A DNA stretch of 64,000 nucleotides, from NCBI GenBank assembly GCA_016868315.1, contig VGHE01000003.1:186001-250000 (forward strand), in the 5' to 3' direction. Source of the DNA: Betaproteobacteria bacterium. Lineage in GTDB: Bacteria > Bdellovibrionota_B > Oligoflexia > Silvanigrellales > Silvanigrellaceae. The notes below the pieces were generated by a model. It did no database searches. It worked only from the letters and a program-made list of their open reading frames with translations, and was not told where the DNA came from. Below, in pieces: positions 43,379 to 51,503 of this stretch. The translations under genes were made by a program, and so were the position numbers. Each line of letters opens with the position of its first letter. Positions within the stretch are counted from its first letter, which is position 1.

Positions 43379-44365
43379 TCAGTTCCAGTCGAGCGACACC
43401 GAAGCCTGATACTCCGTTACGCGGCTCTCAAAGAAATTCTTTTCTTTGGGCAGATCCATGATTTCGTTCATCCACGGAAAGGGAGTGTCTTCAATTCCGA
43501 ACAGCGGCTCAAGACCAATGGATTCCAGGCGGCGATCCGCGATGTAACGAATGTAGCGCGAGAACTGCTCTTTGCTCATGCCCAACACATCGCGCGGCAA
43601 GCAGTCAGCAACGAAGGCATCCTCGAGCTCAACCACGCGCGAAACGTTGTTGCGCACAGCTTCCTTGACCTCGGCGATCCAAGCCTCTGGATACTCGGCA
43701 ATGTATTGGTTGATGAGTTTAGTACCAAAGCGGCAATGCAGCGATTCATCACGCACGATGTACTCGAGCTGCTCGGCAGCACCCACCATCAGATTGCGGC
43801 GCTTGAAGTTCAGCAGCAACACGAATGCGCTGTAAAATTGCATGCCTTCCATTCCAATGTAGTACGCGCAAAGGTTCTCGAGGAAAGTTTTCTTGCCTTG
43901 CAGACTTTCAGTGCTGAAGTTTGGATGCATAACACCGTTTAAAAATGCAGCTTGAAAATCATGTTTGTCTTTGATGGTGCCAAAGCGCTTGAACTCGGAG
44001 AACACTTCCTTTTGATCCATCGAGAGTGATTCTACGATGTGTGCGTATGACCAAGAGTGAATGCTTTCCTGAAAGGCCTGGCCGCAGAGGTACTGGCGCA
44101 CTTCGGGATTGGTCAGATGGCGGTAAATTGCCATCACGATGTTATCGCCCACAAGCACATCGGTGTTTGCAAAGAAGCTCAGAATCTTCTTGATGAGGTG
44201 TTTTTCATCGGCAGTCAGAGTGGTGTTGCTCTTCCACTGCTGGATATCCGACGCCATCGAGATTTCTTGAGGAAGCCAGTGGTTCTTGCAAAGGTTCTTG
44301 AATTCATCCCATGCCCATGGATATTCAAATGGCATTAGTTGGGTTTGTGTGGCGTTCAACAACAT
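43379..44365 (-). CDS. nrdB: Class I ribonucleotide reductase, beta subunit
   Basis: 328 aa. Diiron ligands are visible: Asp in FFANTDVLVGDN, Glu and His in QESIHSWSYAHI, Glu in MEGMQFY, and Glu/His in RDESLHCRFG. The radical Tyr is four residues after the first ligand His (HSWSY), so this is a tyrosyl-radical (class Ia-like) R2. The C-terminal tail (EYQASVSLDWN) is the peptide that docks on NrdA. AGGAG lies 9 nt before the ATG. It is separated from nrdA by 69 bp containing an intrinsic terminator hairpin, so part of its supply depends on read-through or an own promoter. Confidence 0.95.
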   Translation of the reverse strand: MLLNATQTQLMPFEYPWAWDEFKNLCKNHWLPQEISMASDIQQWKSNTTLTADEKHLIKKILSFFANTDVLVGDNIVMAIYRHLTNPEVRQYLCGQAFQESIHSWSYAHIVESLSMDQKEVFSEFKRFGTIKDKHDFQAAFLNGVMHPNFSTESLQGKKTFLENLCAYYIGMEGMQFYSAFVLLLNFKRRNLMVGAAEQLEYIVRDESLHCRFGTKLINQYIAEYPEAWIAEVKEAVRNNVSRVVELEDAFVADCLPRDVLGMSKEQFSRYIRYIADRRLESIGLEPLFGIEDTPFPWMNEIMDLPKEKNFFESRVTEYQASVSLDWN

Positions 44366-44394
44366 GTCTGTGTTGCTCCTGTGAGTGACAAATG

Positions 44395-44427
44395 AAAAAA
44401 TGCTGCAGCATTCAGGGCGCTGCAGCA
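44395..44427 (-). terminator. Intrinsic terminator between nrdA and nrdB
   Basis: On the minus strand a 9-bp stem TGCTGCAGC/GCTGCAGCA (44427-44401) with a 9-nt loop is followed by six Us (44400-44395). It lies 8 bp after the nrdA stop and 30 bp before the nrdB ATG. Confidence 0.8.
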
Positions 44428-44434
44428 GACCCGG

Positions 44435-46852
44435 TTACTGACAGCTCTCGCAATCAGGATTTTCGATCGAGCAAGCTTTCGCACCCTCTTGGGTTGAACC
44501 CATTGCGGCACCTGAGGTTGTAGTCATGCCAGTTGAAGATCCTGCATTAATGCTCGATTTTTCAACTCCTGTCGCAGCCTTGGTGCGCAGATAGTAGGTC
44601 GTTTTGAGGCCAGAATGCCATGCATAGCGGTACATCTCATCCAAACGCCGCCCCGATGGTGCACCCAAGTACAAGTTCAAGCTCTGAGCCTGGTCGATAT
44701 AAACCTGGCGCGCCGCGGCACAGCGGATCAGTTGCTCGGGCTCAACATCAAATGCAGTCTGGTAGAGTTCCTTGAGATCATGCGGCAGGTCGAAATTCTG
44801 GATGGAACCATCCGCACGTTTGAGTTCGCGCGCGAGCTGAGCATTCCAGAGATTACGGCTCTTGAGATCTTCAATCAGATACTCGTTGATGACCGTGTAG
44901 TCCCCACCGAGGTTGGTTTTTACGAACAGGTTCTTGTAGCTCGGCTCAATCGATTGTGTACATCCCGCGATATTCGAGATGGTGGCCGTGGGTGCAATGG
45001 CCATGCACAGACTGTTGCGCATGCCGCCCTTCACCTTCTCACGCACAGAATCCCATCCGAGCTTCGCAGGGAAGCCGTCGCCGCCGAGAAGATCGGCTGC
45101 AAACACCGTCTCGTTCTTGCTGTTCGTAAAGAATGCGGGAACCTCTGGAACACGCACATGAGAGCCGAGTTCCTTCACAGTATCCTGTGGCAACTTGCCT
45201 TGTGCCCACGCGGAGCCTTCGAACGACTCGTACTTTCCGCGCTCACGCGCGATATCTGCCGAGGACTCAACTGCATGATAGCTGATGTGTTCCATGATTT
45301 GAGCAGAAAGCATAACTGCGCCCGGAGAGCTGTAAGGAATGCGCTTCATGTAGAGCACATCTTGGAAGCCCATGAGGCCGAGCCCGACCGGACGGTGGCG
45401 CTCATTGGCACGACGCGCCGACTCGATGGGGTAGAAGTTCTCGGTGATCACGTTGTCGAGCATGCGCATTGCAGCGCGGACAGTCGTGCGCAGAGCTTCG
45501 TAAGGCTGAGGCTGTTGGAAGATAGCCTTCAGGTTCACAGAGCCGATGTTGCAGACCGCTGTTTCCTCTGAACTGGTGTTCAGGGTGATTTCGGTACACA
45601 GGTTGCTTGAATGCACAACTCCAACGTGGCGCTGAGAACTGCGGATGTTGCAAGGATCCTTAAACGTGATCCAGGGATGGCCGGTTTCAAACAGCATCGT
45701 CAACATCTTACGCCAGAGAGTCACAGAAGAAACCTTTTTAAAGTTCTTCACTTCGCCGCGCTCTGCTGCAGCTTCGTAGGCTTCGTAACGTGCCTTGAAC
45801 TCGGCGCCGAAAGTATCATGCAACTCTGGCGCCTCGCTCGGGCAGAAGAGAGTCCAGTCGGCGTTTTTCTCAACACGCTCCAGGAAAAGATCCGGAACCC
45901 AGTTGGCCGTGTTCATATCATGAGTACGGCGACGCTCATCGCCTGTGTTCTTGCGCAGCTCAAGGAAGTCTTCGATGTCGAGGTGCCACGTTTCAAGATA
46001 CGCGCACACAGCTCCCTTGCGCTTGCCGCCTTGATTCACCGCAATTGTAGATGAGTCTTGAACCTTAATGAACGGGATAACGCCCTGGGAGCGTCCGTTG
46101 GTTCCTTTGATCCAGGAACCGCTTGCACGGATCGAAGTCCAGTCGTTGCCAAGGCCACCGGCAAACTTCGAGAGCAGCGCGTTGTCCGAGTACTGGCGGT
46201 AGATGTCGACGAGGTCGTCCTGAGTGGTGGTCAGGAAGCAGCTCGACATCTGTGAACGATTCGTTCCCGCGTTAAACAGAGTTGGCGTGCTCGGCACGTA
46301 AAGCATTTGCGAAATAACGTCGTAGAACTCAACGGCGCGCTTTGATGCTTCTTTGTTGTCCTTCTCGGCAAGAGCCATCCCCATAGCAACACGCATCCAG
46401 AAATGCTGGATGTCCTCATAGCGGTTGCCTTCCTTGTGAAGGAGGTAACGGTCGTACAGGGTATGCGCACCGAGGTAATCAAACAGATAGGTGCGCTCCG
46501 GTTTGATGTGCTTCTGCAGGTCTTCAAGGTTAAGTTCAACCAGCCGTGGGCTCATGTGCCCCTGGTCAATACCGAACTGCACATATTGGCGCAGCGTAGG
46601 ACGCAGCTTTTCACCCTCAGGCTTGCTCACGGGTGCAGTGTCTGTGCTTAAACCGAGTGTTTGCAGGGTTTCAACGCGCAACTTTTCCGCGAGCACGGCG
46701 GCTGCCAAGAATGAATACTCTTTACCCATTTCAATTTTCGGGCGCAGATCGAGGATGATGTTCTCGAGCGAGCCAGTCAGGTTGACGTTTGAGAGGTCGA
46801 GGCCTTGATTTGAGACGCGTGGGTGAAAGAGCCGGAATGCAGAGTTCGCCAT
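44435..46852 (-). CDS. nrdA: Class I ribonucleotide reductase, alpha subunit
   Basis: 805 aa. It reduces ribonucleoside diphosphates. The redox Cys is in SSCFLTTTQ, the catalytic loop NLCTEITLN carries Asn, Cys and Glu, and the second redox Cys is in ETAVCNIGSVNLK. The C-terminal swinging tail pair is CESCQ, preceded by a Gly/Ser/Thr-rich stretch. The N-terminus has only ~30 residues before the core, so the ATP-cone that sets overall activity in E. coli NrdA is missing. ATG 46852 has AAGGAG 7 nt upstream; 45 bp further open frame is unused. Confidence 0.95.
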   Translation of the reverse strand: MANSAFRLFHPRVSNQGLDLSNVNLTGSLENIILDLRPKIEMGKEYSFLAAAVLAEKLRVETLQTLGLSTDTAPVSKPEGEKLRPTLRQYVQFGIDQGHMSPRLVELNLEDLQKHIKPERTYLFDYLGAHTLYDRYLLHKEGNRYEDIQHFWMRVAMGMALAEKDNKEASKRAVEFYDVISQMLYVPSTPTLFNAGTNRSQMSSCFLTTTQDDLVDIYRQYSDNALLSKFAGGLGNDWTSIRASGSWIKGTNGRSQGVIPFIKVQDSSTIAVNQGGKRKGAVCAYLETWHLDIEDFLELRKNTGDERRRTHDMNTANWVPDLFLERVEKNADWTLFCPSEAPELHDTFGAEFKARYEAYEAAAERGEVKNFKKVSSVTLWRKMLTMLFETGHPWITFKDPCNIRSSQRHVGVVHSSNLCTEITLNTSSEETAVCNIGSVNLKAIFQQPQPYEALRTTVRAAMRMLDNVITENFYPIESARRANERHRPVGLGLMGFQDVLYMKRIPYSSPGAVMLSAQIMEHISYHAVESSADIARERGKYESFEGSAWAQGKLPQDTVKELGSHVRVPEVPAFFTNSKNETVFAADLLGGDGFPAKLGWDSVREKVKGGMRNSLCMAIAPTATISNIAGCTQSIEPSYKNLFVKTNLGGDYTVINEYLIEDLKSRNLWNAQLARELKRADGSIQNFDLPHDLKELYQTAFDVEPEQLIRCAAARQVYIDQAQSLNLYLGAPSGRRLDEMYRYAWHSGLKTTYYLRTKAATGVEKSSINAGSSTGMTTTSGAAMGSTQEGAKACSIENPDCESCQ

Positions 46853-47236
46853 ATGTTGCTCCTTGCAGGCGGTTGGGTCTTCCCATGACGAAGGCAATTT
46901 CCGAGTGCGCCGTGTGTGGTATAAATGTCCTATACCTTACATTTGTGCAGGGTCAGAAGATTGTCTTGTCATATATAGTGGTACAGTAGCCCAAAAAACA
47001 CTGTCAATAGCGTAGGAAGACTTTTCGCGGTCCGTTTTTTTAATTGGCTGATTGGACAGGAATTTTCCGCATTCGTATCAAGTTTCGAAAAATTCAACAA
47101 TCTTGCTCGCAATACAGGCGAAAAACTTCGTGCATAATCAGGGACCAGCAGTTGCTCCATGGACATCCAACATCGTCCTCCTGTAGAAGTGCACTACGTC
47201 ACAAATTGCCTCACACTTAAGCTTGAAAGAGAGACG
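46853..47236. promoter_or_regulatory. Intergenic region upstream of nrdA (384 bp) with candidate promoter/NrdR site
   Basis: No gene is supported in this stretch unless the small downstream ORF begins at 47159. On the minus strand a perfect -35 hexamer TTGACA (47007-47002) is followed by the AT-rich palindrome-like CACTATATATG (around 46970-46982), one base short of the NrdR-box consensus core. A second AT-rich element GGTATAGGACATTTATACC (46939-46920) is itself an inverted repeat. Together they resemble the two operator copies that flank nrd promoters. The assignment is tentative. Confidence 0.4.
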
Positions 47237-47515
47237 ATGAGCAGCACCGTGCATCACTGGGACTTTTTCGGTCCCGAGGCCGCAAAAACCGCGGAGCACT
47301 TTAAAAAACACATGACCGAATTCACCCACAAACAAGAGTGTGTGCCTGTTGCAGAAGGCTTTTTCAGCGCCCACGCAAACCATACATGCTACTGGATTGA
47401 AATCGCAGATCCACAGATCGCTGCAGAAACCAAAAAAAAAATGCGCCCACAGCGCAGTTTGCCTCGCACAGATCACGAAGAGATTATCTCTGAGTTGGTG
47501 AGCAGCTCCTCCTGA
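47237..47515 (+). CDS. Small protein, unknown function
   Basis: 92 aa, no signal peptide. The sequence is helical at the start (GPEAAKTAEHFKKHMTEFTH), then has a beta-like middle (VAEGFFSAHANHTCYWIEI) and a charged C-terminus. His and Cys are frequent. ATG 47237 is preceded by AAAGAGAG; an in-frame ATG at 47159 would add 26 residues without a better site. It is divergent from nrdA and convergent with the exported protein at 47.5 kb. No family recognised. Codon use resembles its neighbours, which favours a real gene. Confidence 0.55.
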   Translation: MSSTVHHWDFFGPEAAKTAEHFKKHMTEFTHKQECVPVAEGFFSAHANHTCYWIEIADPQIAAETKKKMRPQRSLPRTDHEEIISELVSSSS

Positions 47516-47543
47516 GCCGCAGACCACAAGCAAATCAGTTCAC

Positions 47544-48911
47544 TTACCGTGCTGGTGCAGGAGCCGCAGCAGGTGCTGCAGAAATCGGTGCGGGCAACGG
47601 TGGGCGCATCTGTGCAACCAGCGCCTTTTCATCGGCGTGTTCAAACACAGCTCGAACAAGTCCTAGCGGAACGTACTTAAGAGCATCGATGAGAAGAGCC
47701 TTGCTGTTGCTTTCCAGGGGCTCACCGTTATCAAAGGACGCATTCAATTGGGTTACGAGATCCCTCTCGGAATTCTGAACTCTACAATCCGAACCGGGGC
47801 TACTGCAGAGCTGCTTGATTGCATCCAGCCCCATGCCCACAAGCACGAGTGAAGAGGTCACCATAGATTTTCCTTGGCGTAAGGCACGCACGGCCATGCG
47901 CATCATTTCCACCTGCGCGCGCGCCTTCACAAGCGACTGCGTCCGGGTTGATTCATCCAGAAAGGGCTCAACCACAGTATTCAAGTAACTCGCGATTCCA
48001 AATCCGTTGGCCTTGAAAACCAGCCCCCGGTTGACAGTCACATTCACGTTGCTTGTCTTGAAAATACCGCTGTAGGTGGCCGTATCAAAGATGTTCCAGC
48101 CTCCACGCACAGGCTCCCACGTGGTCGACTGCCCCGCCTGAGGAATGCGCAGAGACACATCATGGAAACGAGTGTTGAGCTTGCTCTCTTTAAACTCAAA
48201 TTTGCCGATCACCGGATTGGTTGAAATCGCAGAGCCGCTCAGGGTGAAGTCAACCAAGCGCACCTTCAACCCAGTCTCGTTGCTGCTCAACTGTGGTGGC
48301 AGCTGCCCCTCATCGGTCAGAACCTGGTATAGACAGCGCGCTCGTTTGAATCCGCCAAAGAGTCCCTTGGCCACACCATTCCGTCTGACCAAGGGCAGGC
48401 CTGCCTCAATCACAGGGAGCCCAACCTTGAGCCCCTCCCCACAGGTGCGATGGAGAAGATCGTTGTAGCCTTTTGAAGCCAAGCTCAGCCCAAGGACACC
48501 CAAACCAAGACTCGATTGAAGCAATGTACTGGGCACTTGGATGACGAGTGTGAGACACTCCCCCGGCTTCAACCCCGAACAAAACTCGGGTTCCGCCTTG
48601 ACCGCAAAAAGCGACGCATCGGATTTGATGAGTCGAGGATCTTCTCCGCTCACGGTTGGCTCTGTGTTTGCCGAGACCTGCTCGATTTCTGGCTCAACCT
48701 CAAGACGCTCCTCATTGATTGAGGGACTGCGGCTGTCGATATCCTGCTCGCCCGTCTGAGCCAGCGGCTCGCGGCTGATACGCACATTTCCCGGATTGCA
48801 GGCTGTGGGCGTACTCACCAGTGTCACTCCGGTCAAGAGGCCCACTCCGAGACACAGAGCCTGAGTGATCTTCCTTTTACCAGATGCATTGTTGAAGTTG
48901 TCCATTGCCAT
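47544..48911 (-). CDS. Exported protein, probable lipoprotein, unknown function
   Basis: 455 aa. The signal peptide (ITQALCLGVGLLTGVTLVSTPTAC) ends in PTACN, a Cys with Pro at -3. A Glu/Ser-rich disordered stretch (~40-95) follows, then a mixed domain (~105-300) with Cys pairs (FCSGLKPGEC, RTCGEG) and a helical C-terminal part with LKVRLVDFTLSGSAIS and IFDTATYSGIFK as landmarks, ending in an Ala/Pro tail. ATG 48911 has GGGGAG ~9 nt upstream; the longer frame to 49067 is rejected. The nuclease gene across the divergent intergenic region shares the same unusual PTACN signal ending. Function unknown. Confidence 0.6.
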   Translation of the reverse strand: MAMDNFNNASGKRKITQALCLGVGLLTGVTLVSTPTACNPGNVRISREPLAQTGEQDIDSRSPSINEERLEVEPEIEQVSANTEPTVSGEDPRLIKSDASLFAVKAEPEFCSGLKPGECLTLVIQVPSTLLQSSLGLGVLGLSLASKGYNDLLHRTCGEGLKVGLPVIEAGLPLVRRNGVAKGLFGGFKRARCLYQVLTDEGQLPPQLSSNETGLKVRLVDFTLSGSAISTNPVIGKFEFKESKLNTRFHDVSLRIPQAGQSTTWEPVRGGWNIFDTATYSGIFKTSNVNVTVNRGLVFKANGFGIASYLNTVVEPFLDESTRTQSLVKARAQVEMMRMAVRALRQGKSMVTSSLVLVGMGLDAIKQLCSSPGSDCRVQNSERDLVTQLNASFDNGEPLESNSKALLIDALKYVPLGLVRAVFEHADEKALVAQMRPPLPAPISAAPAAAPAPAR

Positions 48912-49074
48912 ATGCTTGTCTCCCCTGCGTGCCGACCAGCGAGCGGGTCTGCAACCAAAGCCGAGAGCAACTCCTGTGCCAATCTGGCTGCCAAGAACAA
49001 TGAACAATTGCTTGGGTCTTTCAAACCACTTCAGCTCGAGCCTCTGACCAAGGATTTTACACTGCACTTATTAT

Positions 49075-49091
49075 TGATAATCACTGATAAT
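49075..49091. promoter_or_regulatory. Direct repeat TGATAAT-CAC-TGATAAT, candidate operator
   Basis: Two 7-bp repeats with a 10-bp period lie in the 300-bp space between the divergent genes at 48911 and 49211. Spacing of one helical turn suits a regulator bound twice on one face. The repeat resembles half of a Fur box but is not palindromic. Confidence 0.35.
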
Positions 49092-49210
49092 TTGAAACTT
49101 TAGTGAAATTTATCGCTCGACCAACACAAAAAACCGTGCTAGCCGAACACGTCACGGCAGCCGAGCGTTGACGCCGCCGTCGCATGTCCCCAAGCGCAAG
49201 GAATTGAATC

Positions 49211-51478
49211 ATGATTCTGAACGTTGGCAAAAACGCGACACAGGTTGTTATCTCGATTCTCGCTGCAACTTCACCTACGGCCTGCAACAAAACTCAATCA
49301 GCAACGCAATCGCAGCTTCTAGCTGCGCCCACTCAGCCACGCGCCGAAGAGCTTCAACAACTCATAGCGCGGGTAAAGTTCACCTCACCTTTTCTGAACT
49401 CACTCCTTTTGCACGACGCGCCTTCCACGCGCCAACCAGGCCTCACCAGCGCGTATCAAATCAACCTTACTCAAACCTCGGAGCAATTGATTGGAATGAT
49501 CCGCGCCTCTGAGTTGGTAGCGTTTCGCGCGAGTGCAACATCCCGCTCCGGCGAACAGGTAGAGTGCCGAAATCTCCTACAGGCGAGCTCAGCGAGTGAA
49601 AAGAACTCGCTCACGTTGTCTTTCTCTTGCAACGGAATGACTGTAACGGTTGCACTCGATCGTCAACCTGTTGCTGCAGAGCGGATCGGTGCCTGGCAAA
49701 CCCGGCAGGCAATCAGTGCGCAAAGCACACTTCTGCTGCGCAACAATCTCGACAACATCGCAGTCACTCTGCTGCAAGACAAAGTCATTCTCGACTCCGC
49801 AAGCCAGACCATTCGATATCCAATCAGCGCAACAGAGCGCGAAAAATTTCTTTCTGGGAAAGACACAATCAAACTGACTAACGGCTCTGCGCAATGCCTC
49901 CGCGCACCGTGCACTGAAAATTCTGAGCTACAGACTTTGCAGCTCACCGCATCAGGTGAGCTTGTGCTTGAGTCATCATCTCCCTCGGACACGAATCTCA
50001 GAGTCTTTAAACATCTACCGCAGCGCACGGTGCGTGTTGCAAGCTACAATGTCGAGAACTTCTGGGACGACCTACCCAACAACAGTTCCGCCTACGACGA
50101 CTATTCAGAAGCATTCTCGAATTGGCACAGCGGCCGCTTCGCTGAAAAGAAAACCGAACGGATCCGCACAGCACTCGTGGCTGCAGGGCTGCCCGAAGTC
50201 GTGGCACTTCAGGAAATTGAAAGCGCGGCCAACCAGAGCCGCTCACTCGAATTACTCAAGCCCGTTTTGAGTGAGCTCGGCTACAACCACTATGCTTTGG
50301 GACAACAGGCACAAGACAATCCCACTGCAGTCACTACTGCCGTTATAAGTAAACTCCCACTCGCTGAAAACACGCGCATAGACTTCCTGTTTAAGCCCCA
50401 GGAAATGGAGGCCGAAGCACAGAAAGATTTCATTGGTGCCTCGCGCGATCCGCAACGGGTAAGTGTGATTCTCCCGGAAGGCTCTGTGTTCACCCTGCTC
50501 AACAGCCACTGGAAAAGCAAACGCGACAAATCACCCTGGGGTGATGTGATGAGACGGTCTTTGGCAGAACTGATGCGCAAACACATTGAATCGTTGCGCA
50601 CCAGCGAGGGCAAAGCTGCTGCGGCCATGATTGTCGGAGATTTCAATGCTGACTACCGCGAAGAACCTGTGCACGGTGGACTGCAACTCGCACAATCTCT
50701 GACCGAAGCGCGTTTGGCAAAGCAGCCCGAGAAACTCGTGCCGTTGTGGTTAACTCTCTCTGCTGGTGAGCAAGGCGACTATCCGCACGACTCTCACTTT
50801 CAGGCGCTCGACAACATCATCATCACCCGCTCAATGCTTCAGGATGGTGCTCTTGTCCTTGGTGCTGCACTTCAGGTGGTGGGACGTTCGGGCACTACTG
50901 CCGCGGTGCTCAGCAATGGCGATGGTCTGCCCCTGCGCTCGCAGCTCCGCAAATACAAAGACTCTGCAGGTCAGATGCGCACAACGCACTTCGACGTAGG
51001 ATTCTCCGATCACCTGCCCATCGTGGCACATTTTGATCGGGCATCTCAGGGGCAATCGAACCCAACAGCGCAACTTTTTGCCGAAAGCATCGAGACACAG
51101 AAGATCTCGGAATTGCCACAGGTGGAAATCGAAGGTGCCTCGTGCCAACAAGACAAGAAAATACAATCCCCTGAGAGCCTGGCCAATGTGCAACAGGGAG
51201 AGTGTGTTACGTTGAGCGAAGTCGCTCTGCAGATGCAAAAAACAGGCCTGCACCACATTTATGTGCAGCTCAACGGCACCACAGAAAATGAACAGCCGAG
51301 CGAAAAAGTTGTCATTACTGCCGACAGAGCCTTTGGTGCCAACAAAAGCTGGCTCCGCGGCACTCTGCAGTCCTCTGCAGGAAAAACTCTGAAATTCGTG
51401 CGTGGAAGAATTGGAGTGGTCGAAGGTTACAAGGCGATTTTCATTCACACACCTGGCTCGGATATCGCTTTCGAGTAA
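49211..51478 (+). CDS. Exported EEP-family nuclease/phosphatase
   Basis: 755 aa. The signal peptide ends SPTAC, possibly lipidated. Residues ~30-270 form an unrecognised beta-rich domain. Residues ~275-615 are the endonuclease/exonuclease/phosphatase fold with SYNVENFWDD, VALQEIES, the catalytic NSHWKSKR, GDFNAD and SDHLPIVAHF blocks. The C-terminal ~130 residues, after a linker, have Cys and a beta pattern like an OB-fold (GECVTLSEVALQ, IGVVEGYKAIFIH). Such multi-domain EEP proteins are often extracellular DNases. AAGGAATT precedes the ATG. The stop is 17 bp from the spoVR stop on the other strand. Confidence 0.85.
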   Translation: MILNVGKNATQVVISILAATSPTACNKTQSATQSQLLAAPTQPRAEELQQLIARVKFTSPFLNSLLLHDAPSTRQPGLTSAYQINLTQTSEQLIGMIRASELVAFRASATSRSGEQVECRNLLQASSASEKNSLTLSFSCNGMTVTVALDRQPVAAERIGAWQTRQAISAQSTLLLRNNLDNIAVTLLQDKVILDSASQTIRYPISATEREKFLSGKDTIKLTNGSAQCLRAPCTENSELQTLQLTASGELVLESSSPSDTNLRVFKHLPQRTVRVASYNVENFWDDLPNNSSAYDDYSEAFSNWHSGRFAEKKTERIRTALVAAGLPEVVALQEIESAANQSRSLELLKPVLSELGYNHYALGQQAQDNPTAVTTAVISKLPLAENTRIDFLFKPQEMEAEAQKDFIGASRDPQRVSVILPEGSVFTLLNSHWKSKRDKSPWGDVMRRSLAELMRKHIESLRTSEGKAAAAMIVGDFNADYREEPVHGGLQLAQSLTEARLAKQPEKLVPLWLTLSAGEQGDYPHDSHFQALDNIIITRSMLQDGALVLGAALQVVGRSGTTAAVLSNGDGLPLRSQLRKYKDSAGQMRTTHFDVGFSDHLPIVAHFDRASQGQSNPTAQLFAESIETQKISELPQVEIEGASCQQDKKIQSPESLANVQQGECVTLSEVALQMQKTGLHHIYVQLNGTTENEQPSEKVVITADRAFGANKSWLRGTLQSSAGKTLKFVRGRIGVVEGYKAIFIHTPGSDIAFE

Positions 51479-51480
51479 AG

Positions 51481-51503
51481 AAAAAAGCCAGCACTCAGCT
51501 GGC
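51481..51503 (-). terminator. Intrinsic terminator including the spoVR stop codon
   Basis: On the minus strand GCCAGC-TGAGT-GCTGGC (51503-51487) is followed by six Us. The 5' arm encodes the last two codons of spoVR and the stop TGA starts the loop. It also lies 3 bp beyond the stop of the convergent nuclease gene. Confidence 0.85.

Noticed and set aside
44615-45571. 318-codon open frame opposite nrdA
   Set aside because: The minus-strand nrdA motifs are unambiguous over this stretch, and the antisense product shows no domain.
49075-49091. Fur box
   Set aside because: The site is a direct repeat, not the palindrome expected for Fur; kept only as an unnamed operator candidate.
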